Source of the DNA: Limnohabitans sp. Rim8
GTDB lineage: Bacteria > Pseudomonadota > Gammaproteobacteria > Burkholderiales > Burkholderiaceae_C
Assembly (NCBI RefSeq): GCF_945901735.1
Contig: NZ_CAMDLM010000021.1
Coordinates: forward strand, 1-64,000
Direction of reading: 5' to 3'
DNA: 64,000 nucleotides
The notes beneath the pieces were generated by a model, which was not told the origin of the DNA, searched no databases, and saw only the letters and a list, made by a program, of their open reading frames with translations. Position 1 is the stretch's first letter; each line of letters opens with the position of its first letter. Made by a program: the position numbers and the translations under genes. Of this stretch, positions 17,526 through 26,372 are shown piece by piece.

Positions 17526-18653
17526 ATGTCTGATTTAAGTCTTCAACTGCAGCAGGCCGCAAGCCAACTACCAGTTTCTGCTTATTTCGAAGAAGCGCTG
17601 TTTCAGCGCGAATTGAACACGCTCTTCCGGCAAGGCCCTCGCTATGTGGGCCACCAGTTGGCGGTGCCCCACCCGGGCGACTATTTCACCCTGCCCCATG
17701 AGGCCGAAGGCCGAGCCCTGGTGCGCAACGCCCAAGGCGGGGTCGAACTGGTTTCCAATGTCTGCCGCCACCGCCAAGCCGTGATGCTGAGCGGCAGGGG
17801 CAACCTGAACACCCAACAAAAAGGCAGCGCGGGCGGCAACATCGTTTGCCCTCTCCACCGATGGACGTATTCGCCCAGCGGCCAATTGCTGGGCGCGCCG
17901 CACTTTGCCCAAGACCCCTGCCTGAACCTGAACAACTACAAGTTGCAAGAGTGGAACGGCCTGCTGTTCGAGGACAACGGCCGCGACATTGCCACCGATT
18001 TGGCAGGCATGGGGCCACGCTCTCAACTGAGTTTCGACGGCTATGCCCTCGACCGCGTGGAGCTGCACGAGTGCAACTACAACTGGAAGACCTTCATCGA
18101 GGTGTATCTGGAGGACTACCACGTCGGCCCCTTCCACCCGGGGCTGGGCCAGTTTGTCACTTGCGACGACCTGAGCTGGGAGTTCAAGGAGCACTATTCG
18201 GTGCAGACTGTGGGCGTGTCGGGCGGCTTTGGGCAGCCAGGCTCGGACACCTACAAAAAATGGCACGAGGTGCTGCTGAAATACCGCAATGGCCAACTGC
18301 CCGAGCGCGGTGCGATCTGGCTGACGTACTACCCGCACATCATGGTCGAGTGGTACCCGCATGTGCTCACCGTCTCCACCTTGCACCCGATCAGCCCGAT
18401 CAAAACGCTGAACATGGTGGAGTTTTACTACCCCGAAGAGATCGTGGCCTTTGAGCGCGAATTCGTTGAGGCCCAGCAAGCGGCTTACATGGAAACCTGC
18501 ATCGAGGACGACGAAATTGCCGAGCGCATGGACGCGGGGCGCAAAGCCCTGCTGACCCGTGGCGACAACGAGGTCGGCCCTTACCAAAGCCCCATGGAAG
18601 ACGGCATGCAGCACTTCCACGAGTGGTACCGCCGCCAGTTGAACGCCCTCTGA
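17526..18653 (+). CDS. Rieske-type aromatic ring-hydroxylating oxygenase, alpha subunit
   Basis: The 375-residue protein has a Rieske [2Fe-2S] site C-x-H ... C-x2-H at Cys80, His82, Cys108 and His111. It also has a mononuclear iron site in NYNWKTFIEVYLEDYHVGPFH, where the two histidines of DYHVGPFH bind Fe(II). The C-terminal part is the SRPBCC catalytic domain. The protein would insert oxygen into an aromatic or choline/carnitine-like substrate with electrons from an outside reductase; no ferredoxin reductase or beta subunit gene is adjacent. It is followed 13 nt later by an EamA exporter. The substrate cannot be inferred. Confidence 0.85.
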   Translation: MSDLSLQLQQAASQLPVSAYFEEALFQRELNTLFRQGPRYVGHQLAVPHPGDYFTLPHEAEGRALVRNAQGGVELVSNVCRHRQAVMLSGRGNLNTQQKGSAGGNIVCPLHRWTYSPSGQLLGAPHFAQDPCLNLNNYKLQEWNGLLFEDNGRDIATDLAGMGPRSQLSFDGYALDRVELHECNYNWKTFIEVYLEDYHVGPFHPGLGQFVTCDDLSWEFKEHYSVQTVGVSGGFGQPGSDTYKKWHEVLLKYRNGQLPERGAIWLTYYPHIMVEWYPHVLTVSTLHPISPIKTLNMVEFYYPEEIVAFEREFVEAQQAAYMETCIEDDEIAERMDAGRKALLTRGDNEVGPYQSPMEDGMQHFHEWYRRQLNAL

Positions 18654-18666
18654 ACCGAAGGCAACG

Positions 18667-19554
18667 ATGCAAGCCTCCTGGATGATCCTGGCATCCTTGT
18701 TCTTTTCGATGATGGGGGTTTGCGTCAAATTTGCATCGGCCCATTTCCACGCCTTCGAGCTGGTTTTTTTTCGCGGCCTGATTGGCGTGCTCTTCATGGC
18801 CAGCTTGTGCCGAATTCAGGGCGTCCCCTTGTGCACTCCGATCCCCATGATGCACGTTTGGCGCTCGGTGGTAGGCGTGACCTCGCTTGCGGCCTGGTTT
18901 TATGCCATTGGCTACCTGCCTCTGGCCACCGCCATGACACTCAATTACATGAGCAGCATCTGGGTGGCGGTTTTTCTGGTGGGGGGTACCTTGGTCATGG
19001 GCAACCTGCAACACGCGACCCGGCAAGGGCCCATCGTGCTGACGGTGATCGCTGGGTTTGTCGGCGTCATCTTGTTGTTGCGCCCCACCATCGAACAAGA
19101 CCAGTTATTTGCCGGCATCGTCGGTCTGCTCTCGGGCCTGATCGCGGCTTTGGCTTACATGCAGGTGGCCGCTTTGGGCCGTCTGAACGAGCCCGAAGCC
19201 CGCACGGTGTTTTATTTTTCCGTCGGCACCGCCGTGGTCGGCGCCGCGCTGATGCTGGTCACGGGCATGAGTCTCTGGGTGTGGCCCAGCGTGCTGTGGT
19301 TGCTGCCCATTGGCGTGCTGGCCGCTCTGGGGCAGTTGTGCATGACCAACGCTTACAGCCGGGGATCGACCCTGGTGGTGGCGAACCTGCAGTATTCGGG
19401 CATCGTCTTTGGTGCCTTGTTTGGCCTGATGTTGTTTGGCGACTACATCCCGCTCATGGGCTGGTTGGGTATGGCCCTGATCATGGCCAGCGGCATCGCC
19501 TCCACCGTGCTGCGCAACCGTACACTGCCCAGCGCCCCTGCTGAAAACCATTGA
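18667..19554 (+). CDS. EamA/DMT-family transporter
   Basis: The 295-residue protein has ten predicted membrane segments arranged as two EamA repeats of about 140 residues. Typical features are VKFASAHFHAFELVFFRGLIG in repeat one and LGQLCMTNAYSRG and LFGDYIPLMGWLGMALIMASG in repeat two. DMT members mostly export metabolites such as amino acids, nucleosides or purines. The substrate is unknown. It follows the Rieske gene closely and precedes a sulfurtransferase gene by 16 nt, so the three may form one operon. Confidence 0.85.
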   Translation: MQASWMILASLFFSMMGVCVKFASAHFHAFELVFFRGLIGVLFMASLCRIQGVPLCTPIPMMHVWRSVVGVTSLAAWFYAIGYLPLATAMTLNYMSSIWVAVFLVGGTLVMGNLQHATRQGPIVLTVIAGFVGVILLLRPTIEQDQLFAGIVGLLSGLIAALAYMQVAALGRLNEPEARTVFYFSVGTAVVGAALMLVTGMSLWVWPSVLWLLPIGVLAALGQLCMTNAYSRGSTLVVANLQYSGIVFGALFGLMLFGDYIPLMGWLGMALIMASGIASTVLRNRTLPSAPAENH

Positions 19555-19570
19555 ACCTTGGAGACACACC

Positions 19571-20428
19571 ATGTACAACCTGCTGATCAACGCCCCCCAA
19601 TTGCAAACCCTGCTGGCGCAAGGCACACCCTGCGCTGTGTTCGACTGCAGCTTTGACCTGATGAAGCCCGAGCTGGCGGGTGGTTTTTTTGCAGACGAGC
19701 GCCTCGCGGGTGCCCTGCCCGCCGACCTGGACAAGAACCTGAGCACGCACGAGGTGGGCCTGGCCGTGAATGGCGGTCGCCATCCCTTGCCCCAGCGCGA
19801 AGCCTTGGCCCGGTGGCTGGGCAGTCTGGGGGTACACAACGGCATGCAAATCGTGGTGTATGACCGCAACAAAAGCATGTACTGCGGTCGTTTGTGGTGG
19901 ATGCTCAAATGGCTAGGGCATGATGCTGTAGCCTTGCTGGACGGCGGCTTGCAGGCCTGGAAGGACGCGGGTGGCGCCACCGACTCGGGTCCCTTCACAC
20001 CGCCTGCGCCCGCGTCATTTGAATTGAAAACACCATTGCGCCAACTGGTGCTAACCGATGCCGTTTCGGCCGCCTTGGGCCAAACCACTCAAACCGTGGT
20101 CGACGCCCGCGCCGGAGCCCGTTATCGGGGCGAAATGGAACCGCTGGACCCTGTGGCGGGACATATTCCCGGCGCACTCAACCGGCCTTTTGCCGATAAC
20201 TTCACCGAAGACGGCCGTTTCAAAAGCCCCGAGTTGCTCAAAGTCGAATGGGACCGGGTACTCGCTGGCCGCCCTGCCAGCAGCGTGGTGCACCACTGCG
20301 GATCTGGCGTGACGGCGGTGCCCAATTTGATGGCGATGGAGATGGCCGGTTTCGGCCCCACCGCGCTGTATGCCGGCAGCTGGAGCGAGTGGTGCCGCAC
20401 GCCGGGCCTGCCCTGCGCCAAGGGCTAA
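19571..20428 (+). CDS. 3-mercaptopyruvate/thiosulfate sulfurtransferase (SseA-like)
   Basis: The 285-residue protein contains two rhodanese domains. The C-terminal one carries the active loop HCGSGVTAVPN with catalytic Cys243; CGSGVTA is the mercaptopyruvate-type loop, as opposed to the CRxGx(R/T) of thiosulfate sulfurtransferases. The first domain is catalytically inactive, as usual. It should transfer sulfur from 3-mercaptopyruvate to thiols or cyanide in the cytoplasm. There is no signal peptide. A good GGAG site precedes the ATG. Confidence 0.88.
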   Translation: MYNLLINAPQLQTLLAQGTPCAVFDCSFDLMKPELAGGFFADERLAGALPADLDKNLSTHEVGLAVNGGRHPLPQREALARWLGSLGVHNGMQIVVYDRNKSMYCGRLWWMLKWLGHDAVALLDGGLQAWKDAGGATDSGPFTPPAPASFELKTPLRQLVLTDAVSAALGQTTQTVVDARAGARYRGEMEPLDPVAGHIPGALNRPFADNFTEDGRFKSPELLKVEWDRVLAGRPASSVVHHCGSGVTAVPNLMAMEMAGFGPTALYAGSWSEWCRTPGLPCAKG

Positions 20429-20480
20429 GACGGATGGCATGAAGCTCAGCAAGGCCAGTCCAGTGGGGGTGTCAGTTTTT

Positions 20481-20578
20481 GTAGGTCGGCGCCTTCATGT
20501 CCGACTTTGTGCACCAACGCCCCTTGAAAATGTCGCTTCGCGAGAGCATGGCTGTCGGACCGTAAAGGCCCGACCTAC
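20481..20578. repeat. REP-like inverted pair, copy 1
   Basis: The 25-base arms gtaggtcggcgccttcatgt... (20481-20505) and ...aaaggcccgacctac (20554-20578) are near-perfect inverted copies of each other. They match the arms of the cluster at 23334-23429. The core is GTAGGTCGG-y-GCCTT. The element sits in the convergent gap between the sulfurtransferase and ZIP genes. Confidence 0.6.
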
Positions 20579-20640
20579 GGGGGAAAGTCGGTCATCAAGT
20601 CCCAACCGACGGAATGCCCTGACTCCGCGCTGTAGCCGCG

Positions 20641-21492
20641 TCAGTGCTGGTGCCCTGCCAAGGCGCTGACGATGACCACCATGCCCATGCCCAAGCCTAG
20701 CCACAGAATTTGTGCGGCGGTTTCGCGTGCGGACAGGCGCTTTTGCAGTTGCGGGATCAAATCGGCCAGAGCCACATAAACAAAGCTGCTGCTGGCCACC
20801 ACCAGAAAATACGGCAACCCGTCGTGCAGGGCATCAACCAGCAAATAGCCCACCGCCCCGCCCAAAGCGGTGATGGCCCCGGCCATCGACACCTTGACGA
20901 TGGCCGCCTGGCGGCTGCTGCTGCCTTGGCGCAACACGGCCAAGTCGCCCATGTGGTGCGGCACCTCGTGTGCCAACACGGCCAAGGCCGCAATCACGCC
21001 CAAGTGCATGTCGGCGATGAAGGCCGAGGCGATCAGGATGCCGTCGCCAAAGCAATGCACGCTGTCGCCCGCGAGCACGGCCCATTGACCGCGCACTTTC
21101 TCTTCGGCATGGTGCGCATGTGGGTGTCCGTGCGCTTCGTGGCCATGGCTGGAGGCCTGCGCATCATCATGCCCATGGGCATGGTGGCCGTGGGCATGGT
21201 GGCCATGGCCATGGCCATGTTCGTGCCCGTGGTGCCACAGCTCAGCCTTGTCGAGCAAAAAGAAAAACACCAGGCCGATCAGCAAAGTCATGAACAAGGC
21301 GTGGGCCCCGGCTTCACTTTCAAAGGCCTCGGGCAGCAAGTGCAAAAAAGCTGTGGCCAGCAAGGCCCCGGCGGCCAGGCTGAGCATGTGTTGGGTGTAG
21401 CGGCTGAGCACGCCAAAACTCAGCCAAGCAGCCAGCCAGACGCTGCCAATGCCCGCCACCAAAGTGCCCACCAAAATCGCCAATAAAGTCAT
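20641..21492 (-). CDS. ZIP-family metal transporter
   Basis: The 283-residue protein has about eight membrane segments. It has the ZIP helix motifs HCFGDGILIASAFIAD (metal-site helix IV) and LAHEVPHHMGDLAVL (helix V), with the conserved His and Glu residues of the transport path. A long cytoplasmic loop of about 45 residues between helices III and IV is packed with His-Gly and His-Ala pairs, a presumed metal-capture or sensing loop. It should bring Zn2+ or another divalent metal into the cytoplasm. ATG 21492 is chosen over an upstream in-frame start. Confidence 0.88.
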   Translation of the reverse strand: MTLLAILVGTLVAGIGSVWLAAWLSFGVLSRYTQHMLSLAAGALLATAFLHLLPEAFESEAGAHALFMTLLIGLVFFFLLDKAELWHHGHEHGHGHGHHAHGHHAHGHDDAQASSHGHEAHGHPHAHHAEEKVRGQWAVLAGDSVHCFGDGILIASAFIADMHLGVIAALAVLAHEVPHHMGDLAVLRQGSSSRQAAIVKVSMAGAITALGGAVGYLLVDALHDGLPYFLVVASSSFVYVALADLIPQLQKRLSARETAAQILWLGLGMGMVVIVSALAGHQH

Positions 21493-21525
21493 CTTGCTTC
21501 CATGAAGTGCTTGGCACTCCAAAAC

Positions 21526-21547
21526 AAACCGCCCTAAAGGGCGGTTT
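21526..21547 (-). terminator. intrinsic terminator ancestral to the adjacent repeat array
   Basis: Nine-base arms aaaccgccc and gggcggttt close a 4-nt loop, followed by T on either strand. On the minus strand it lies downstream of the dienelactone hydrolase gene and the repeat array. Confidence 0.65.
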
Positions 21548-21630
21548 TCAAAGTTCTCGCCCTAAAGGACTGTTTTCAAAGTTCTCGCCCCAAAGGACTG
21601 TTTTCAGAGTTCTCGCCAAAAGGGCGGTTG
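21532..21630. repeat. 28-bp tandem repeat, 3.5 units
   Basis: Units begin at 21532, 21560, 21588 and 21616, each of the form cccYaaaggRCkgttttcaRagttctcg. The first unit contains the terminator stem; units 2 and 3 read aggactg instead of agggcgg and cannot form that stem, and the truncated fourth unit returns to gggcgg. The array fills the gap between the ZIP and dienelactone hydrolase genes. There are no spacers and no cas genes. Confidence 0.85.
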
Positions 21631-21643
21631 TTGCATCAAAAAA

Positions 21644-22540
21644 TCAGGCCACCCCCTGGCGTTTGAGCCAGGCCAACAAGCGTTGCCAACCGTCTTCAGC
21701 GGGCCCCTTGCGGTAGCTGCCACGGTAATCGGCATGAAACGCGTGCGGAGCCTCAGGATAAACCACAAACTCACTGGCTTTAGCCGCTGCGGGCCCTTGG
21801 GCCAGTGCTTGTTTCATCTTATCGACCGTGTCAAGGGGGATACCGGTGTCGGCCGCGCCGTACAAACCCAGCACCGGGGCCTTGAGTTGGCCCACCAAAG
21901 CCAGTGGGTGCGCGGGGGTTTGCGCCGTGGCATTGCCCACCAGTCGGCCATACCAGGCCACGCCCGCCTTGAGCTTGGGTTGGTGGGCCGCATACAACCA
22001 GGTGATGCGCCCGCCCCAGCAAAAGCCGGTGATCGCCAGCTTGTCGGTGTTGCCGCCGTTGGCTGCGGCCCAAGCCACGCAAGCATCCAGGTCGCCCATG
22101 ACCTGCGCATCGGGCACTTTCGAAATGATTTCAGCCTGCAGCTTAGCAATTTCGCCGAACTCATTGGGGTCACCCTGGCGTACAAACAGCTCGGGGGCAA
22201 TGGCCAGATAACCGGCCTGGGCCAAGCGGCGCGTCACGTCGGCAATGTATTCATGCACGCCAAAAATCTCAGAGATCACCAGCACCACCGGCAAGCCGGT
22301 CTTGCCCGCCGGTGCGCTGCGGTAGACGGGCATCTTGAAACCATTCACGTCAATGGTCACTTCACCCGAGACCAAGCCCGTCAACGGGGTTTTGATGGCA
22401 GTCTGCGCCATGATGGGCATGGCCGCTGCGGCGTAACCCACGCCGAGTGCCGCTTGCAGTGCCACGCGGCGGGTCGCTCCGGCATCAGCCAGGCGCCCAC
22501 CCAGCAGGGCTTGCGTGTCTTCAATCAGGTTATGGTTCAA
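21644..22540 (-). CDS. dienelactone hydrolase family protein with Tat-like signal
   Basis: The 298-residue protein starts at TTG 22540, 7 nt after GAGGAG; the ATG at 22545 gives only ATG-CCT-TGA. Residues 20-50 form a twin-arginine-like signal (TRRVALQAALGVGYAAAAMP), so it is probably exported. The hydrolase domain has ISEIFGVHEYIADVTRRLAQAGY and the nucleophile loop GFCWGGRITW, where Cys replaces the usual Ser as in dienelactone hydrolases, and the C-terminal His in PEAPHAFHADYR. It would hydrolyse a lactone or related ester in the periplasm. Confidence 0.85.
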   Translation of the reverse strand: MNHNLIEDTQALLGGRLADAGATRRVALQAALGVGYAAAAMPIMAQTAIKTPLTGLVSGEVTIDVNGFKMPVYRSAPAGKTGLPVVLVISEIFGVHEYIADVTRRLAQAGYLAIAPELFVRQGDPNEFGEIAKLQAEIISKVPDAQVMGDLDACVAWAAANGGNTDKLAITGFCWGGRITWLYAAHQPKLKAGVAWYGRLVGNATAQTPAHPLALVGQLKAPVLGLYGAADTGIPLDTVDKMKQALAQGPAAAKASEFVVYPEAPHAFHADYRGSYRKGPAEDGWQRLLAWLKRQGVA

Positions 22541-22682
22541 GGCATGTCTCCTCGGTCGTGCAATAAAAAGGGCTTTATCTTGGCACAGTCGCTTCGGGCT
22601 CGCACAAAAGTGGCAATGGGCGGCCGGGATGGGGAGCCCTGGTGTGTCGTGGGCGCTTGAGTCAGGCATTTACACTGCCGCC

Positions 22683-23345
22683 ATGTCGGAATCCGCTCTG
22701 CCCGTTCTTTACTCGTTTCGCCGCTGCCCTTACGCCATGCGGGCCCGCTTGGCGCTGCACGCCAGCGGCATTGCCACCGAACACCGCGAAGTGGTGCTGA
22801 AAACCAAACCCGCCCACCTGCTGGCCCTGTCACCCAAAGGCACGGTGCCGGTGTTGTGGCTGCCTGGGGCTGCCGACGGCGGGGTGCTGGAGCAGAGCCT
22901 GGACATCATGCTGTGGGCCCTGCGCCAGCACGACCCGCTGGGCTGGTTGCCTCCGTCGGATGCGGGCATGGCCGATGCGCTGGCCCTGATCGCGCACAAC
23001 GACGGGCCTTTTAAGCAGCAACTGGACCGCTACAAATACCCCAACCGCTCGGGTCTGAAGAGCGGTGTGGCCGACCGCGATGAGGCGGCAATTTGGTTGC
23101 GCACGCTGGATGCGCGGCTGCAGGCACAGCCTTTGTTGTCTGGCGAGCACTTCGGCCTGGCAGACGCAGCACTGGCCCCCTTTGTGCGGCAATTCGCCCA
23201 CACCGACCCCGGCTGGTTTGCAGCGCAGGCTTGGACAGCGATGGCAAAGTGGCTGGCCAGTTTTGAGTCCTCCGAGCTGTTCAAAGCCATCATGCACAAA
23301 CACGCACCTTGGCAAGCGGCCCATTCAGAAAATGTCGGGCCATAA
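22683..23345 (+). CDS. glutathione S-transferase
   Basis: The 220-residue protein has an N-terminal thioredoxin-like domain (VLYSFRRCPYAMRARLAL) with a cysteine in RRCPYAMRAR, and a C-terminal helical domain (LSGEHFGLADAALAPFVRQFA) with the N-capping box-like motif. The CPY motif resembles the Omega-type or YfcG-like cysteine GSTs rather than Tyr/Ser-type ones, so it probably performs thiol transfer. ATG 22683 is the start; upstream in-frame codons belong to the promoter region of the divergent hydrolase gene. The stop lies in a REP-like repeat. Confidence 0.85.
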   Translation: MSESALPVLYSFRRCPYAMRARLALHASGIATEHREVVLKTKPAHLLALSPKGTVPVLWLPGAADGGVLEQSLDIMLWALRQHDPLGWLPPSDAGMADALALIAHNDGPFKQQLDRYKYPNRSGLKSGVADRDEAAIWLRTLDARLQAQPLLSGEHFGLADAALAPFVRQFAHTDPGWFAAQAWTAMAKWLASFESSELFKAIMHKHAPWQAAHSENVGP

Positions 23346-23429
23346 AGGCACCGACCTACAAAATGCGGCCTTCATGGTCCGACGTTTGACAAGATGCGGC
23401 CTTTGTAGGTCGGTGCCTTCAGGTCCGAC
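23334..23429. repeat. REP-like cluster, three arms, overlaps the GST stop
   Basis: Arms gtcgggccataaaggcaccg... (23334-23359), a middle copy tgcggccttcatggtccgac (23364-23383) and gtaggtcggtgccttcaggt... (23405-23429) share the core of the elements at 20481-20578. The first and last arms are inverted. The left arm contains the last codons and stop of the GST gene. Confidence 0.6.
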
Positions 23430-23455
23430 ATGAGACCTGTGCCCCAGAAAGGGGT

Positions 23456-26326
23456 TCAGTGCGCCTGCTCCCAATTCGGCCCAAAGCCCACTTCGGCCAG
23501 CAGCGGGACCTTCAGGTCGGCCACACTGGCCATGATGCGCGGGATCTCGGTGCGCACCCATTCCACTTCTGATTCCGGCACCTCGAACACCAGTTCATCG
23601 TGCACCTGCATGATGACTTTGGTGGCCTTGCCTTGTTCGTCCAGCGCTTTTTGTACCGCGACCATGCTCAGCTTGATCAGGTCGGCGGCGGTGCCCTGCA
23701 TGGGCGCGTTGATGGCCGCGCGCTCGGCCCCGGCGCGGCGCGGGCCGTTGGGGCTGTTGATTTCGGGCAGCACCAAACGGCGGCCAAACACGGTCTCGAC
23801 ATAACCCATCGCCTTGGCCTGCTCGCGGGTGGCGTCCATGTAGTGCTTCACCCCGGCAAAGCGCTCAAAGTAGCGGGTGATGTAGTTCTTGGCCGCCGTG
23901 TTGTCGATGGAGAGCGCCTTGGCCAAACCGAACGCACTCATGCCGTAAATCAGGCCAAAGTTGATGGTTTTGGCGTAACGGCGCTGCTCGCTGCTCACCG
24001 TGTCGGGCGTCATGCCAAACACCTCGGCCGCTGTGGCCTTGTGCACGTCCAGCCCTTCGTGAAAGGCTTTGAGCAAGGCCGGGTCGTCGCTCAGGTGCGC
24101 CATGATGCGCAGCTCGATCTGGCTGTAATCGGCACTCGCAATCACGCAGCCCGCAGGCGCCACAAAAGCTTCGCGCACCTTGCGCCCTTCTGCGGTGCGC
24201 ACCGGGATGTTTTGCAGGTTGGGCTCGTTGCTCGACAAACGGCCTGTGACGGCCACGGCCTGCGCGTAATGCGTGTGCACCCGGCCGGTGCGCGGCAAGG
24301 CCAGTTGCGCCAGCTTGTCGGTGTAGGTGCCCTTGAGTTTGGAAAGACTCCGGTGCTCCAGGATGCGGGCGGGCAGCGGGTAGTCTTCGGCCAGTTTTTC
24401 CAGCACTTCCTCGTCGGTGCTGCGTGCGCCGGTGGCGGTTTTCTTGACGACGGGCAGACCCAGCTTGTCAAAAAAGATCTCGCCCAGCTGCTTGGGGCTG
24501 GCCAGGTTGAAGGGCTGGCCCGCAATCTCGTAGGCTTCGGTTTCGAGCTGCACAATGCGCTCGCCCAGCGCCTGGCTTTGTGCGGCCAAAGTCGGCGCGT
24601 CAATCAGCACGCCGTTGCGCTCGATGCGGTACAACGATTCGCTGGTCTGTATTTCCAGCTCGTACACATATTTGAGCCCCGCATGGGCCGCGATCTGCGG
24701 CCACAGCGCCAGGTGCACGTCCAGGCACTGGTCCGAGTCTTCGCACGAGTAATGCGCCGCCTTGTCCACGTCCACCTGCGCAAACGGGATCTGGTGCGCG
24801 CCTTTTCCGCACAGGTCTTCATAGGTCACGCCCCGGCGCCCCACATGCCGCTCGGCCAAGCTGGAAAGGCCGTGCGGCTTGTGCACTTCGAGCACATAGC
24901 TTTCCAGCATGGTGTCGTGCGCATAGCCCTGCACTTCGATGCCGTGGTTGGCGAACACATGGCGGTCGTATTTGACGTGCTGACCCAATTTCAGGCGGGC
25001 CGGGTTTTCCAGCCAGGACTTGAGTTTGGCCAGCACATCGGCCAGCGGCAACTGCTCGGGCGCACCGGGGCCGTTGTGGGCCAACGGAATGTAAGCCGCC
25101 TGGCCGGGTGTGACGCTCAGCGAAATGCCCACGATCTCGGCGCGCATGGCGTCCAGAGACGTGGTTTCGGTGTCGACGGCCGTGAGCGGCGCTTGCTCGA
25201 TGCGGGCCAGCCACGTGTCGAACGCGGCCCAGTCGAGCACCGTGTCGTATTTCAAATCGCCCTGCACGGCGCTGGCCGCGCTGTCCAAGGCTGGCAATGC
25301 GGCAGGTTCATCTTCTTGAGCCGAGCCAAACAGATCCCCAATGCCCGTGTCTACCCCCCGACTTGGTGGCTTGGCCGTTTTGACTTTGGGCACGGGCGCG
25401 GGCGCAGGCACAGCCCCGCCCAGCGACTGCACCAAGCCCTTGAAGCCATAGGTTTGGTAGAAGTTGAGCAATTTGTCTTTGTCAGGCGCGTGCAGGTGCA
25501 GACTGGCCAATGACGGCAAGTCGGGCACCCAGTCATTCAAGTCGCAATCGGTTTTCATGGTCACCAGCGCCCGGCCCTTGGGCAACCAGTCCACCGCTTG
25601 GCGCAGGTTCTCGCCCGCAACGCCTTTGATGTCTTGCGCGTTTTCCATTAATTTGTCGAGCGAGCCGTATTCCATCAGCCACTTGGCGGCCGTTTTGGGG
25701 CCGACCTTGGCCACGCCGGGCACGTTGTCCACCGTGTCGCCCACCAGGGTTTGGTAGTCGATCATGAGCGAGGGCGGCACGCCAAACTCGGCCGTCACGC
25801 CGGCCACATCGCGCACCTTGCCGTTCATGGTGTCGATGATGGTGATGTGCTCGTTCACCAACTGGCTCAGGTCCTTGTCACCGCTCGACACCGTCACCCG
25901 AATGCCCTGCTGCGCGGCCACATGGGCCAGCGTGGCGATCACGTCGTCGGCCTCCACGCCGGGCATGTCCAGCACGGTCCAGCCCATCAGTCGCACCAGT
26001 TCATGGATCGGCTCGATCTGCGAGCGCAAATCGTCGGGCATGGGACTGCGGTTGGCCTTGTACTCGGGGTACAGCGCATCCCGAAAGGTCGGCCCCTTGG
26101 CGTCAAAAACGCAAGCCGCATAGACGGCGGGCACATCTTTGCGCAGCCGCTCCATCATGTTGATCATGCCGCGAATGGCCCCTGTGGCGGCGCTCGTCGG
26201 GTCGCCCGGAACCGCCCGCAGGTCGGGCATGGCGTGAAAGGCACGGTACAAATAGCTGGAGCCGTCGACCAGCAAGAGGGTCGGTTGGGCGGTGTTGGGG
26301 AGGGTGTCGGGGGTGGTGTCGCTCAT
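23456..26326 (-). CDS. polA: DNA polymerase I
   Basis: The 956-residue enzyme has all three activities. Residues 1-300 are the 5' nuclease, 350-550 the 3'-5' exonuclease, and the rest the polymerase. The exonuclease is intact: DTE in TAVDTETTSLDA, the KYDRHVF aspartate and YSCED. The polymerase has motif A DYSQIELR, the motif B/O-helix stretch RRYAKTINFGLIYGM and motif C HDELVFE. It fills gaps during repair and removes Okazaki primers. I start at ATG 26326; the frame continues upstream through an inverted-repeat region without a good start. Confidence 0.96.
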   Translation of the reverse strand: MSDTTPDTLPNTAQPTLLLVDGSSYLYRAFHAMPDLRAVPGDPTSAATGAIRGMINMMERLRKDVPAVYAACVFDAKGPTFRDALYPEYKANRSPMPDDLRSQIEPIHELVRLMGWTVLDMPGVEADDVIATLAHVAAQQGIRVTVSSGDKDLSQLVNEHITIIDTMNGKVRDVAGVTAEFGVPPSLMIDYQTLVGDTVDNVPGVAKVGPKTAAKWLMEYGSLDKLMENAQDIKGVAGENLRQAVDWLPKGRALVTMKTDCDLNDWVPDLPSLASLHLHAPDKDKLLNFYQTYGFKGLVQSLGGAVPAPAPVPKVKTAKPPSRGVDTGIGDLFGSAQEDEPAALPALDSAASAVQGDLKYDTVLDWAAFDTWLARIEQAPLTAVDTETTSLDAMRAEIVGISLSVTPGQAAYIPLAHNGPGAPEQLPLADVLAKLKSWLENPARLKLGQHVKYDRHVFANHGIEVQGYAHDTMLESYVLEVHKPHGLSSLAERHVGRRGVTYEDLCGKGAHQIPFAQVDVDKAAHYSCEDSDQCLDVHLALWPQIAAHAGLKYVYELEIQTSESLYRIERNGVLIDAPTLAAQSQALGERIVQLETEAYEIAGQPFNLASPKQLGEIFFDKLGLPVVKKTATGARSTDEEVLEKLAEDYPLPARILEHRSLSKLKGTYTDKLAQLALPRTGRVHTHYAQAVAVTGRLSSNEPNLQNIPVRTAEGRKVREAFVAPAGCVIASADYSQIELRIMAHLSDDPALLKAFHEGLDVHKATAAEVFGMTPDTVSSEQRRYAKTINFGLIYGMSAFGLAKALSIDNTAAKNYITRYFERFAGVKHYMDATREQAKAMGYVETVFGRRLVLPEINSPNGPRRAGAERAAINAPMQGTAADLIKLSMVAVQKALDEQGKATKVIMQVHDELVFEVPESEVEWVRTEIPRIMASVADLKVPLLAEVGFGPNWEQAH

Positions 26327-26372
26327 CCCTCGATTGTGTACCGGGTTGACACCCAAGTGACCAAGAAGGATT

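Noticed and set aside
21532-21630. 28-bp repeats that could look like a short CRISPR array
   Set aside because: Units are directly adjacent with no spacers, they derive from a terminator, and there are no cas genes in the window.
23600-25513. 637-residue plus-strand frame opposite polA
   Set aside because: It lies inside polA, which has complete motifs; the reverse frame is a codon-bias shadow.
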